DNA of 64,000 nucleotides, from positions 2,046,001 through 2,110,000 of the forward strand of contig JAMXBD010000064.1 of assembly GCA_024138025.1 (NCBI GenBank). The letters are read 5' to 3'. The notes below the pieces were generated by a model. It saw nothing but the letters and a program-made list of their open reading frames with translations. It did no database searches and was not told the origin of the DNA. Below, in pieces: positions 1 through 10,130 of this stretch (its first letter is position 1; every line of letters starts with the position of its first letter). The stretch comes from Combretum micranthum (taxonomy: Eukaryota > Streptophyta > Magnoliopsida > Myrtales > Combretaceae). The position numbers were made by a program, and so were the translations under genes.

Positions 1-27
1 GAAAGAATCATTAGTTTCAACAACTGT

Positions 28-165
28 GGACCCAAAACCACAGCCACGACCGAAAGTCGTTGCTGTGGTTGTAGCTGTGATTTTGGGTCTTGGCTTAAAC
101 CATGGCCACAGTTTCATCTGCGGCTGTAGTTTTGGGTTTGCGATTATGGCCATGGTTGGTTTGTT
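28..165. repeat. compound foldback sequence
   Basis: Two imperfect inverted repeats lie back to back. The first pairs GACCCAAAACCACAGC near 29 with GTGATTTTGGGTC near 77-89. Its centre pairs CACGAC (45-50) with GTCGTTG (56-62). The second pairs AACCATGGCCA (about 99) with TGGCCATGGTT (about 151). This looks like the remnant of a foldback or hAT-type miniature transposon. No terminal duplication was found because the left side runs to the window edge. Confidence 0.45.
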
Positions 166-1170
166 TGCTTTATTTTGGTCCAACAAGAAATAAACGCACA
201 ACCCACCTTCAATTAGTTAAAACTTTTAGTATATAATTTAGAATCCTTATTATTATATGCCCAAACGAAACTTATTTAGAAAGCTACCATAGCTATTGAG
301 GTTTTCCTCGTAATTGCCAATTTAAGGCCTAGAAAATATTGTTTAGGGCCTCAAATCAGCCTTTTAATTATGTTCTACATATTTTTAGATTTTTTTCATG
401 TTAAACATCGTTTAAAATCCATTAGTTATCAAATTATTCTTATGTATATGGTAAATTAATTATTATTATATACAAATAAAAAATTGTTATTATTAGTTTT
501 AATTCTTTTTCAATTTATTTTCATATTTGTTTAATATAGTGAAAAACATTAAAAGTATTCTCTAAAATAACATGAGATCCCAAAAATGTATTAAAAGAAT
601 GAAAAAACTTTACTTAAATAATTTACTGATAAAGTATAAAATTATTTAAAAAAATTACTTGAAAAACTAATATAATATATTAAATAACGCTTTAAATAAT
701 TTTTTAATAATGATGGTCTTATATGACCAACTGTTCCCCACGAGATCGCTGCAGTCCGATCAGTCCGGCCCTAATATTCTAGGTTCATAGGTTTGTAATG
801 ATGGGGTAAAAAAATGCAATTTATACCCTTTATTGGGAATGTTTTTTAAGGCATTCATGAAGGTTTTCCACACCAGTCTAGAAGAACCGACGACTTTCGA
901 CCGTGGGATCACCCCGTCAATTTACTCTCAATTATTAGGACAACTTGTTGTATTCATCCAACTGCCTCCATAGCTACCCCCCACATCTTTATTGTCCATA
1001 ATTACCGCACGCCATTGACTTTTTCTATCTTATTCATCCATGAGCCCACCCGCATTTTCGGTGAACATTATGTGTTGTTTAACTACGAAAATTAAAAGTT
1101 TTATTCATATGCATAGCTAATTTTTGCGTTTTCATGAAATAGTTATGGAGCTCTATGATATGAAATGGAA
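166..1170. other. gene-free AT-rich intergenic DNA
   Basis: Mostly AT-rich with many stops in all frames. A slightly GC-richer stretch at about 720-1060 has no readable coding potential or repeat termini. Nothing else is supported. Confidence 0.5.
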
Positions 1171-1187
1171 AAAAGCGAGAATAATCT

Positions 1188-1325
1188 GTCAATGAGCTTA
1201 TAACTTAATCGCATTTGATCTAGGTTCTTATTCTTAATATATCAAGTTCGATTTCTTATGTTAGTGCATTATAATGGACTTATGTAGCCAAGTTGTAATA
1301 ACCCTTGTGGCTCAACGGGGAAAAA
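1188..1325 (+). mobile_element. short tRNA-derived SINE relic
   Basis: About 138 bp ending in GGGG plus an A-run, flanked by an imperfect ~17-bp duplication (AAAAGCGAGAATAATCT at 1171-1187; AAAAGTGAGAATGATCT at 1326-1342). An internal CAAGTTCGATTTC resembles a pol III box B, with a weak box A-like stretch about 45 bp upstream. An A-tail plus a long target duplication is the signature of LINE-mediated retroposition. Its 3' end (GTGG then GGGGAAAA) resembles the element at 3773. Confidence 0.55.
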
Positions 1326-1342
1326 AAAAGTGAGAATGATCT

Positions 1343-2439
1343 TACCAATATTCTACAATTTATGTAATGATTCTTGGATAGTAAATGTCTATAATAATAA
1401 TTCTATTAATAGTCTTATTTTTTCTAACAAGCTATTGCAGCATTTTCCTAATCATAATACCATTCCACAAGGAATTTTTATTAAAAAGATATCCAATAGT
1501 CATCTATGAATAGTAATTCAATTTAATATTAAAATTGAACTTTCCTAAAACACCCTTCAATAAAAAAGTTAACAAATAAAATTTTTATTAAGGCTCTATT
1601 TTATTCCTCAATAATAGCATTTCTATGAAAATTCTATAGTCTCGTAGTAGTTGTAACGGAACAAATCCTATCACATCATTGAGCGGTTTTGATCCATATA
1701 TTTTAACCGTGATCAAAACCTTTAAATTTTTTTACATCAACTTTTTTATAATCAAATTAATTATAATATTAGTAGCGATACATAATTATAAAAATTTTCA
1801 TAATTCTAATATAGTCTTATTTATTCAATGAACAGACAATTTACTAATTGCGCATTCTCCCATATTCGGACAGTGAATTCTGAATTAAAATTTGTTGCTC
1901 TAGTTATTGTCCCATGTAATATAATCAGAATTGATTTTAGAGCACCAAATATACTGTGAATATAGAAGCGGAGCTATTTAGCACAAGTGCATTAGATATT
2001 GTGTCTTAATGTTACTTGTTTCTATAAACTTATAATTAATAAAATGTTTCCATGTCAAATTCTCACCTAATTCATACTAAAAAGTGTCGGACAATTTATC
2101 ACAGCTAAAATATAAATCATCTATACAAATAAGAGTTGAGTTTTGAAGAATATTGTTTAAAAATTAATAATTAAAATATAGAAATTTATTATTATTTATT
2201 ATTTTATTTCCTTTATTTATTTTTTAATTATTATTTCGAGTGAAATCCTAGCACTGAAACATATCATTCATCTTATCGAGTATTAAATATTTTTTATAGT
2301 TAAATCCATATTTAAAAGAATAACCGAGCTTAATCAAGTTAAGTTCGAGCTTAAAAATCAAAACCTGAAGCTTTGAGTTTTTTATTAAAATTGAGTTCGG
2401 GTTTCATACTATAGTAACTTCACCCAACTCGATTATAGG
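1343..2439. other. gene-free AT-rich intergenic DNA
   Basis: No ORF, repeat terminus or regulatory signature I can support. From about 2280 a degenerate 'gttcgag'-rich sequence resembles the repeats at 2930-3360 and 58.1 kb. Confidence 0.4.
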
Positions 2440-2453
2440 CCTCATCTTAATAG

Positions 2454-2490
2454 GTTTTTTTTTTTTTTTTTTTTTTTTTTGTGCCAACGT
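2454..2490 (-). mobile_element. 37-bp poly(A) retroposition with 14-bp TSD
   Basis: CCTCATCTTAATAG occurs at 2440-2453 and again exactly at 2491-2504. Between them are a G, a run of 26 T, and GTGCCAACGT. Read on the minus strand this is a 10-base 3' end (ACGTTGGCAC) followed by a 26-base A-tail. That is the form of an extremely 5'-truncated LINE/SINE insertion. The perfect 14-bp duplication and the intact tail indicate a young event. Confidence 0.75.
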
Positions 2491-2504
2491 CCTCATCTTA
2501 ATAG

Positions 2505-3753
2505 TTAATGTGTATTTTTCATTTGCTCGAGATGAGACTATAATTTTGCATTATTGTTTGGCTAATAATTTAAAAATTTTCCTGTGTGGGGAAACTCTTT
2601 TTTGGTGCTTGTGAATAGCAGTAGTACTATACAGTAGGTTCTACTAAATAATTTTAAATAATTGATGCCAATGATATGCCTCGTAGGGCAATTATTCCTC
2701 AAGGCAGATTACTACCTACCACCTAATCCAATCGTGTGTTTTTTGGGAGTATTGACTCTGATGTTTCAGTGTTGACAATATCATTGTCTCTAAAGGTCAA
2801 AAATCATATTATGTAAGCATTATTACGTGGTGACGGTTGACACAGGAGTTGTGTATATCCACATATTATTAATACTTGAAAATTGTTTATATGCCAACAT
2901 GAGAGTACCTAGATAGAATAAATTAAGGTTTCAAATAAGTCGAGTTAAGGTAGTATAATACTAAATTAAGTTTGGTCATGATTTGAAATTTTAAAGTTTG
3001 AGTTTGGTTTGAGTATAACCAAACTCAAGCTCTTAGACTTGGAGTAAAAATATATTATCTCAAAATCGACATGGATAAGTTTATTTATACTTGATGACTT
3101 GATTTATTACAAAATTTATTTTTAATTCTAATAAAAATAATATTAATTTTCAAACTTGATTCAAATTTGGTTAATATTTGTACTCAACTCAAACTCGATT
3201 AGACTCACGAGTTAATTGAGCTAAACCTATAAACTTTAGCTCCACTTGATAAATAGCTCTAATCAAATAAGGTTCAAATATTCTCAAATCAAATTTGAAT
3301 AAACATCGAACTAAATTTGAATAGTTTGTGAACCGGTTAATTTAGTTCATTTACGTTCCTAGTACAAACATTATTCTTTTAATGGAATTTATCTAGATTT
3401 TACTATTCTATTTTGAAAAATTATAATAGATAATAATTGGTGAAAAAAAAACCTGTATAAAATTCATGCTTTTGAATATTAATTTGCTAACATGAATTTG
3501 TATTGTACGAGGTATGTGATAGCCTCTTGTCGTGCGTCCCTCTTTGAAAGTGCCTTCTAATTCTCACATGGTTATTGTGCCTTTTGGCACTCACTTTTTC
3601 CTTTTTGGATGAAGCGAATTAAATCACACCGGGGAGTAATGTTCATGAATATACCTAATTATTTTTAGGGGATGTTATCCTCGTGTATATGTATTAACGA
3701 AATTAGTAAAAAATTATTTTTTAAGAAAAATATCTTAAAATGCTCCTTTTAAA
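2505..3753. other. intergenic DNA with degenerate dispersed repeat
   Basis: Between about 2930 and 3360 there is a decayed repeat rich in CTCAAGCTC, AACTCG and CAAATTTGA motifs, including a small foldback (GTTTGGTTTGAG / AACCAAACTCAAG near 3005-3030). Composition resembles the repeat at 58136. No ORF. Confidence 0.3.
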
Positions 3754-3772
3754 AATCTTCACGGTTAGCTAA

Positions 3773-3863
3773 TAATTTTGTAGTCTAATGATATTTTCTC
3801 TAGTCTCTAAAGTGTGTAGTACCAAGTTCGAATAGCCCCTCCCATTGTGATGGTGGGGAAAAA
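3773..3863 (+). mobile_element. short SINE relic, about 90 bp
   Basis: Flanked by a 19-bp near-duplication: AAATCTTCACGGTTAGCTA (3754-3772) and AAATCTTCATAGTTAGCCA (3864-3882). The insert has AAGTTCGAATAGCCCC, a fair pol III box B, and ends in GGTGGGG plus an A-run. The 3' end matches the relic at 1188-1325, so both probably belong to one short SINE family. Box A is only weakly visible. Confidence 0.6.
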
Positions 3864-3903
3864 AAATCTTCATAGTTAGCCATACCAAATTATCACTTGC
3901 CCC

Positions 3904-4510
3904 TAGTGCTGGAAATATGGGTCGCAGCCTACCGGCCGGCCCGCTAACTTGCTTAAAAAAGTGAGTTGCAGTTAAAATTGTTTGGCCCGTTTAGAAGCGA
4001 GCCGAATTGGCACAACCTATTTAACAAGCGGGCTAAAGCGGACTAAGCCAGGTTGGCCCAAAAAAAAAAGAAAAAAGAAAACAGCAATAATAACAAGGGA
4101 AGTTTTAAAAACAAGAATAATATAATATTTTAGTGATTATTTATATATGTTATGGAAAAAATAGATTGATACACGAACCACATGTAATATAACATTAAAT
4201 TATATATTTATTGATTTAAACATAATATGATATTTAATAAATCATTTTAAAAACTTGTTTTTATATGTAAGTAATCAAAATAGCAATAAAATTAGTCGTT
4301 AATATATATCAAACCTTAAAATATAAATATTCTAATTTTCACATAAACTAATATTAAAAAATAAAAATTAAAAAAATAATTTTGGCTTGCGGTCTGGCCC
4401 ATTTAACCACGGGCCAATGAAGGCTGAGGCCGGGGCTAAGCAGACCAGGTCGAATTGGGTCTAAGCAGACCAGGCCGTATCGGCCCGTTTATCGACTATT
4501 TCCAGCTCTA
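3904..4510. mobile_element. non-autonomous hAT element
   Basis: Termini are TAGTGCTGGAAATA (left) and the complement of TAGAGCTGGAAATA (right), 13/14 matched. Flanking 8-bp target duplications are CTTGCCCC (3896-3903) and CTTGTCTC (4511-4518), 6/8. Subterminal GGCCCG-rich blocks occur at both ends around an AT-rich core. No transposase ORF is present. Element type is inferred from TIR plus 8-bp TSD. Confidence 0.75.
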
Positions 4511-4518
4511 CTTGTCTC

Positions 4519-5571
4519 ATTGCATGCATGGATGGTAAATTGGATTTTATTCTTCCTCAACATCTAAAATCTATGCCCAGACACTAGAATAAAATCAGGT
4601 ACTATCAATTTGATACCAGTGGGTTCAGGTCTGAACCATAAATAGAACAGGCCCGGCTCAAGTCCATCTGGTCTAGATCGGGAACGTAGTGGGTTCACCC
4701 TGGATGACATTAAAAAAAAATAAAAATAAAAAGGGCAAAATGAAAAGAAAATTGGAAGCAAAATATAAACAAAAAATAAATGTTAAATTATTTGTATGCA
4801 AAAATTTATTATCTATTTACAACATCTAATGTATTATTAATAATATAAGTAACGAATATATTTGAAAACACCTCTAGCAAAATAAAATCTTATTTGTTAA
4901 CAATATGAAACTTATTTTTGTATAGAGAACTTTGTAGTCACACATTGCTAAATAAACATCCTAAACAATTCTTTAAAAGAAATGGGTTAACAACTAATAT
5001 TAATTTTATTTTTAAGTTAAAATTTTGTTTCAGAAAATTTAAATATATTTTTCATTTTTAATTTTATATTTAATAAAAAATAATGTTGTCGGTTCAGCAA
5101 ATCTCAAACCGAACTTGTGAAGCGGCATTCTATGGAAGTGGCTCTGCTTAGCCTTATTCAGTTCTAATGTCGAGTTTGCCTAGACTGGATCTGCAAACCA
5201 GCGATTCCAAATTAACTTTGGACTGGTTTCTAACCTGTGCCGATGTCCACTTCAAATCACAACCTAAAAAATTGTTGCCTCAAAACAATATTTTCCAACC
5301 TTCCTTAAAAAAACATAAAAGCCTAAAAAAAAAAAGTTAATAATACATAAAGGAAATGCAAAAAGGACCTGAGGAAAACAACTGACAACAGAAGAGTGGG
5401 AGTATCATTGCATCATCATAAATGCCCTCAATTATCGGTTTGAGTTTTCAATAAAGAAAGTTATCACTCAAATCAATTACATAATAAAGCTACAATTAAT
5501 ATGGTGGGCTCTCACTCTTCCAAGTTCTTTTACCCAACAAAACCTAAAAGTAGCCATCATTGTATTATGAT
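4519..5571. other. gene-free intergenic DNA
   Basis: A GGTCC/GGTTC-rich block at 4580-4700 and another at 5090-5240 may be the ends of a decayed element, but termini do not pair convincingly. No gene is supported; the 65-codon minus ORF near 4564-4761 is not credible. Confidence 0.35.
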
Positions 5572-5775
5572 TAAGGGATAATGTGAAAAATGGCTTTCAT
5601 AAAAAATTCCATCAAGTACTATAGAAACTTACTTAAGGTACTAAATTATTTAAAACCAAGTTTTAGTTAGTTGATTGAACCTTTTGTGAAAGTTAAGTAC
5701 CAAATTACTGAAAACCAAACTTCAGATACTAAATTTTTTACGAAAGTTCATGTATTATTTTTTACATTAACCCTT
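5572..5775. mobile_element. foldback MITE, AAGGGATAAT family
   Basis: Left end AAGGGATAATGTGAAAAATG pairs with a right end whose complement reads AAGGGTTAATGTAAAAAATA. The arms continue with ACTTTCGTAAA-type sequence towards a short centre. Related copies lie at 20618-20938 and 23323-23594. Target duplication is ambiguous (possibly TTA), so the superfamily is left open. Confidence 0.6.
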
Positions 5776-6950
5776 TTAATTAATGACGAGTTAATACATG
5801 TATGTATAATATATATACAAAATGTATAAGTATTAATCACTTTTTCTATATATAATTGTATTTATAAATCACGGATGATAGTTATTTTATAAATTACCTA
5901 TTGTTTAATTCACATGTTAAAATATGATTAATAGTTATCTACTATGTAATACATGTGGTATGCATTGTCTATTTAATATTTTTAACCAATGATATGGTCC
6001 TTTGCCATATGATAACTTCCAAATAAGAACTGTTAGCCTCTTCTTTTTAATATTTTTTCTTTCCAATATTTTGTGTTGATTTTTGATTTTAATTATCTTA
6101 TGAATGATCATATAAAAGAAATATGTTTGTCCATATGTTTATTGTTAGATCGAATCTTAAGGTTTTTTTTTTTCTTTTAATGTTTTATCAATGCAATTTA
6201 TACATATAAAGTCATGAATATTATTAATTATGTTTAATTGGATGAAATTTATTTTCCTTGGGCTAAAAATTCTATCAATTTTTGCAAATTCACGGATTAG
6301 GTTTATGAAATTGTCGGTTGTTTTTGCCCCACAAGGAGATTAAGGTTATAACATATTAAAATATAAGAGATAATCTTCACTCTTTTAGCCATGTTTAATA
6401 AACGCTATTAAGGCCATATCATATATAAATTAATAGTATTAACATATGAATTAGATTTAGTTCCCTTCCTTCAAAGGTACAATCATAATTAAAAATAATA
6501 ATAATAATGGTTATCACAAATTTTTATTGGCACAAAAATAGTATTGCTCTTGTCATGTTATATGATTATGATTCATAAATTTGAATGACGTATTAGTGAT
6601 GAACATAATGAAATTAAAAAAGATATAATCGCTACGAATCTATTGAAAGATTAATTTATAGAGTTGGAATTTGACTAAATATATAATATAATTCTATCAT
6701 CACACACATTGTCAAAAATATAGTACAAAGCAATTTTTCAGAACAATAATTCAATTTGTCTATTTGAATATTGATCCAAATTTGACATGAAATATCATCT
6801 GTCCGTATTGATTGACAAATGCACACAAATAGAGTAGCTAAGGGTTGTGGAAAAGCTATTTGGCCCACCACCCGTTACCCAAAACAAATACCCCTTCAAA
6901 AACAACATCAATGGGAAACCCTTCACATTTTCTTCACATCAACACCCTCT
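5776..6950. other. gene-free AT-rich DNA upstream of lncRNA candidate
   Basis: Very AT-rich, without ORF or repeat structure that I can support. From about 6815 base composition rises and a CA/CT-rich stretch (6860-6960) leads into the TATA-like sequence of the next feature. Confidence 0.4.
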
Positions 6951-7046
6951 TTTCCTCTTCCTCTATATATTTCTCCTCTGTCTCTCTCTCTCTTTCTTCT
7001 TATTCCATCCCTTCCTATGTGGTTTAGTGTCTCAAAAGCTGCTCTC

Positions 7047-7130
7047 ATGGCTGAAATCATAGTACACTCCCAACGTTGGCCAAATCATAGAGACAAAAGA
7101 AGATGTTGGAAGTTGAAGCCCTTGTTATGA
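7047..7130 (+). CDS. 27-codon small ORF in lncRNA candidate
   Basis: Begins MAEIIVHSQRWPNHRDKRRC and ends KPLL before TGA. It is the first ATG after the main CT-rich leader in this frame and is basic in its second half. A longer in-frame reading from 6819 runs through the CT-rich stretch and is not credible. Short ORFs are common in mimic RNAs; whether this one is translated cannot be judged here. Confidence 0.3.
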   Translation: MAEIIVHSQRWPNHRDKRRCWKLKPLL

Positions 7131-7267
7131 AGAGGTAGCCCGTTATTACATACAATGTTAAGTGATCCATGAATCATGAGTACTACCATATTATATATAT
7201 CATATCCACAACATATATATATATCCATGTGATATATATAGAAATTTTCATCAGCAACCGAGGAATA

Positions 7268-7290
7268 GGCATACATGGGAATGCCAGGCA
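7268..7290 (+). promoter_or_regulatory. candidate endogenous target mimic site for miR160
   Basis: The 23-nt site consists of GGCATACA, GGGA and GCCAGGCA, with one extra T before and an extra AT after the GGGA block. These three blocks together complement positions 1-20 of plant miR160 (UGCCUGGCUCCCUGUAUGCCA). The seed-side 8 and the 3'-side 8 pairs are perfect. The three surplus bases bracket the positions 9-12 block, so pairing around the 10/11 cleavage point is disturbed. That should allow binding and prevent slicing. A miR160 precursor is unlikely because no star arm lies nearby. Confidence 0.55.
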
Positions 7291-7330
7291 CTAATGCTTT
7301 CTTCCTTATTTATGTTTGTTTGTTATATGT

Positions 7331-8035
7331 TGCTATTGCCTTTCTTTTTTTCTTCTTTTAGCCATGAAGTAATAATTGTCTGCTGTTTCCAAAATTGCTT
7401 CAATGAAGGTTATATGTAAGAGATTGCTTCATGTTCTCACTTTCCAAAACTATAATTATGGTGCATATTATTTTACTTCATTATGAGCTGTGACCCACAT
7501 GTGGATGTTCTTCTGCGGGAGATGGAGCAGGTTCAAATCCTCTTTACTGGTGTGCAAAACAAAAATTATATGTATAAAGGAAAATTATTTTTTAAAGTTT
7601 GGGTAGTTTCTATCTGGTCATAAACTAAATGGTATGGAACAAGTTCGAGTCCTTTCCACCATAAAATGTATTCGAAAACAAGGGAAATATTATTATGGGT
7701 CAAAATAATAAGTTTGATGTAAATCGCAAATTTGCTCATCGAGTTCCATTTATGGTTTTAGTAACTTTTGTAGTTCTCTCTCCTCATAAGTCATAAGTAA
7801 ATGGCAATGCCCTCTCCTCGCATAAGTTTTCGTTTGTTTTATTTTATAGAATATGACAATAAAAAAAATTGATTCCTATATAACTCTCGATATTAAAATT
7901 CTAAGAAAGTCCACACTACTGGTTTTTTTTTAATTACCTTCAAGCTCATATAAATTTGTAATTTTGAAATGCTATTCCATGAAACTGTCCGGACGAGGCA
8001 AAAATATAATTAAAATACATATGCTATAGGTTACT
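7331..8035. other. intergenic DNA with possible SINE fragments
   Basis: Two box B-like motifs, GCAGGTTCAAATCCTC (about 7527) and CAAGTTCGAGTCC (about 7641), suggest tRNA-derived SINE fragments. No paired target duplications or A-tails were found. No gene. Confidence 0.3.
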
Positions 8036-8043
8036 GCTAATGG

Positions 8044-8594
8044 TAGGGGCGAGTGTAGTTTGGTTAACCAATCAATGATTTTGAACCGAATCAAAATAAA
8101 TAATTTTTTAAAATCTCAAATATGAACTGGTTCATTATTAATGGTTAATTGCCTCAATGGTTAGCCAATTTTTATGTTAATATTTTCAGTTTTCAATTTT
8201 CAACCATTTAACATGGTGATTAACTAAAAGTTGTGATTAACTATATTTTTATTTAGTCTATAAAATGTTAAACCCTTATATTTTATAATTACATTCAAAA
8301 ATTACAAATCAACAAATTAAATAACTATAAACCAATAACAAATTAGGAATACAACTTTAATACAACATTACACAAATTAAACTTCGTAGTCTTCTCCTTT
8401 TTTAAAATTATTACACCACAACATAGTAATTAAAACATAAATGTTTGAATTATAAGTTTTTTAACGTGTAACGTTTCTCAAACCAAAAACACCAAACAAT
8501 AAGCTAGTTAACTATATTTTTTGATTGATTTTTCGATTTTGGTTTAGTTTAGTAGGTTTTTTTCTTTTCTTTTTTTTTTTTCTGCCTATCCCTT
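8044..8594. mobile_element. non-autonomous hAT element
   Basis: Starts TAGGGGCGAG and ends CTATCCCTT. Flanks are GCTAATGG (8036-8043) and GCTGATGG (8595-8602), an 8-bp duplication with one mismatch. Internal GTTTGGTTAACC- and TTTGGTTTAG-type sequence resembles the hAT elements at 17.6-19.2 kb. Terminal inverted repeats are short and decayed. No ORF. Confidence 0.6.
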
Positions 8595-8602
8595 GCTGAT
8601 GG

Positions 8603-9950
8603 TATTGAAAATCACATAATCAAAACGCAGTGTGGATATAATAGGTTTCATCAACAAATATCCAATGGGAATTTGTTAAGCTATCTTAAAGAATTGTAAA
8701 AATTGTAAATAATTTTTTAAACTTTGACTCGATGCAAATATTTTCTTGAAATTTCAAATTTTGCAAATAACCTCATCCCTAAACTTGATAAAGATTGGAA
8801 ATATAAAGCCTTTGTCTTTTATTTTTTTCTAAAAAAAGAGAAACCTAGATTAAAGTTTATCAAGGCATCAGAGTTCACTTTAATAAGTTTGATGAATGTT
8901 TTCATACTAAAGTCAAAATATAATTACAATTTATCAATATTTAAGGCACATATATGATTACAATATTTGAAAATTTAAAGTTAGATAAATACCGGAGTCA
9001 AAATTTAGGAGGATATTCATATTTTTTTTCCCTTAAAATACTTATATACATTTTTTTTAGGTTTTATTTATTTTTTTTTTTTTTTTTGTTAATAGCATTG
9101 ATGATATTTGAGTCTATTTTATTAAGTACCCGTGCTTACATTCTTGCTCATATATATATATACACACACACACATATATATCATCAAACTTCTAATTAAG
9201 CTAGACAACTAAATCCAGATAACCGACAAATTCTCCCAATAATCTAACATCATCTGTTAAGAAATCAAATAACATTAAAAATGTGAAGCTTAAATCGATC
9301 AGTTGGATCTGACAACCTTATATATGCCCTACACGAGATTGGTTGGCGCAGTATCAAATTATATTGTACAGATCGTGATGATTTAACCGTGGTTGGTGCA
9401 AGACAACAGCACTTAAAGGTCGGTCCCCTTTCGTAGTAATTCTGAGGCCTCAGCCTTCACTCAACCACCCTTTTATTCTTAGAAACAGCAACAACTTACA
9501 AAACAATTATGGTTTTCCAACACTGTTCGGAGGCATAAATCTATATATCATTGCGGCTTCTTCTGCCTTTTTGTTTGTTTCCTATTCAATTAAATGGCAT
9601 GTACAACCACCATCCCGTGATGCGGAAAATGATTCATTCATGAGATATTTGCATGGTTTCGGATTGTTCAGATGATTAAAATAAACATAATAATTAGTAA
9701 TAACAATTTTAATAATGCAATTATAGCTAGAAATGGATTATATTGGATGGAACCAGTTCAGTTAAAATTGATGACGAGATCACGTATAGTGCCTAGTCTT
9801 GATAAAATCTTGACGCTTTTGCAATGGAATTGATTGTTTTATAAACAATTACTATCTTTATATGTTAAAATTTTAGCAATAACTTTACTTATCAATCTTC
9901 AAAGTCACAATCGAAAAATTAAATGAACAACCTTTTTATATATTTGGTGT
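8603..9950. other. gene-free AT-rich DNA, target of copia insertion
   Basis: Contains T-runs near 9060-9088 and a TA/CA microsatellite at about 9150-9182. The two small plus-strand ORFs at 8724-9199 are low-complexity Phe/Ile/Tyr-rich translations and are not supported. The stretch at 9300-9480 is GC-richer but unrecognised. Confidence 0.4.
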
Positions 9951-9955
9951 ACAAT

Positions 9956-10130
9956 TGAAAGGATAATGACTAGAGAACCTCCACACCCTTTACATTATCA
10001 TTGATGTATTTATATACAAAGAGAGAGTTTGGATAGAGCATAAACAATTGAAGCTAATCTATATTGTTGCAACAAATTATCATTATCCATATGTAACAGC
10101 CTATCAATATCAAAGAGTTGATCCTTATTA
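9956..10130 (-). repeat. 3' LTR of copia element
   Basis: 175 bp, beginning TGAAAGGATA and ending ATCCTTATTA on the plus strand. It aligns without gaps to 14815-14989. The terminal CA has become TA here. The target duplication ACAAT lies immediately outside. Confidence 0.93.

Larger units (their letters stand above)
6964..7330 (+). ncRNA. candidate long non-coding RNA carrying a miR160 target mimic
   Basis: A TATA-like TATATAT (6964-6970) is followed by a CT-rich leader (CTCTGTCTCTCTCTCTC) typical of plant 5' UTRs. A 27-codon ORF begins at ATG 7047 and stops at 7128-7130. Downstream at 7268-7290 is a miR160-complementary site with three extra central bases (separate entry). This matches the layout of IPS1-type target-mimic RNAs: pol II-like leader, tiny ORF, one mimic site. 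Transcript ends are guesses; no splice sites were identified. It could instead be an unrecognised short protein gene. Confidence 0.5.

Noticed and set aside
7268..7290. miR160 precursor on the minus strand
   Set aside because: The complement resembles miR160 but with three inserted bases, and no pairing star arm is found within a plausible loop distance.
8724..9199. Two plus-strand ORFs of 77 and 81 codons
   Set aside because: Phe/Ile/Lys-rich translations of AT-rich and T-run sequence, without promoter or splice evidence.
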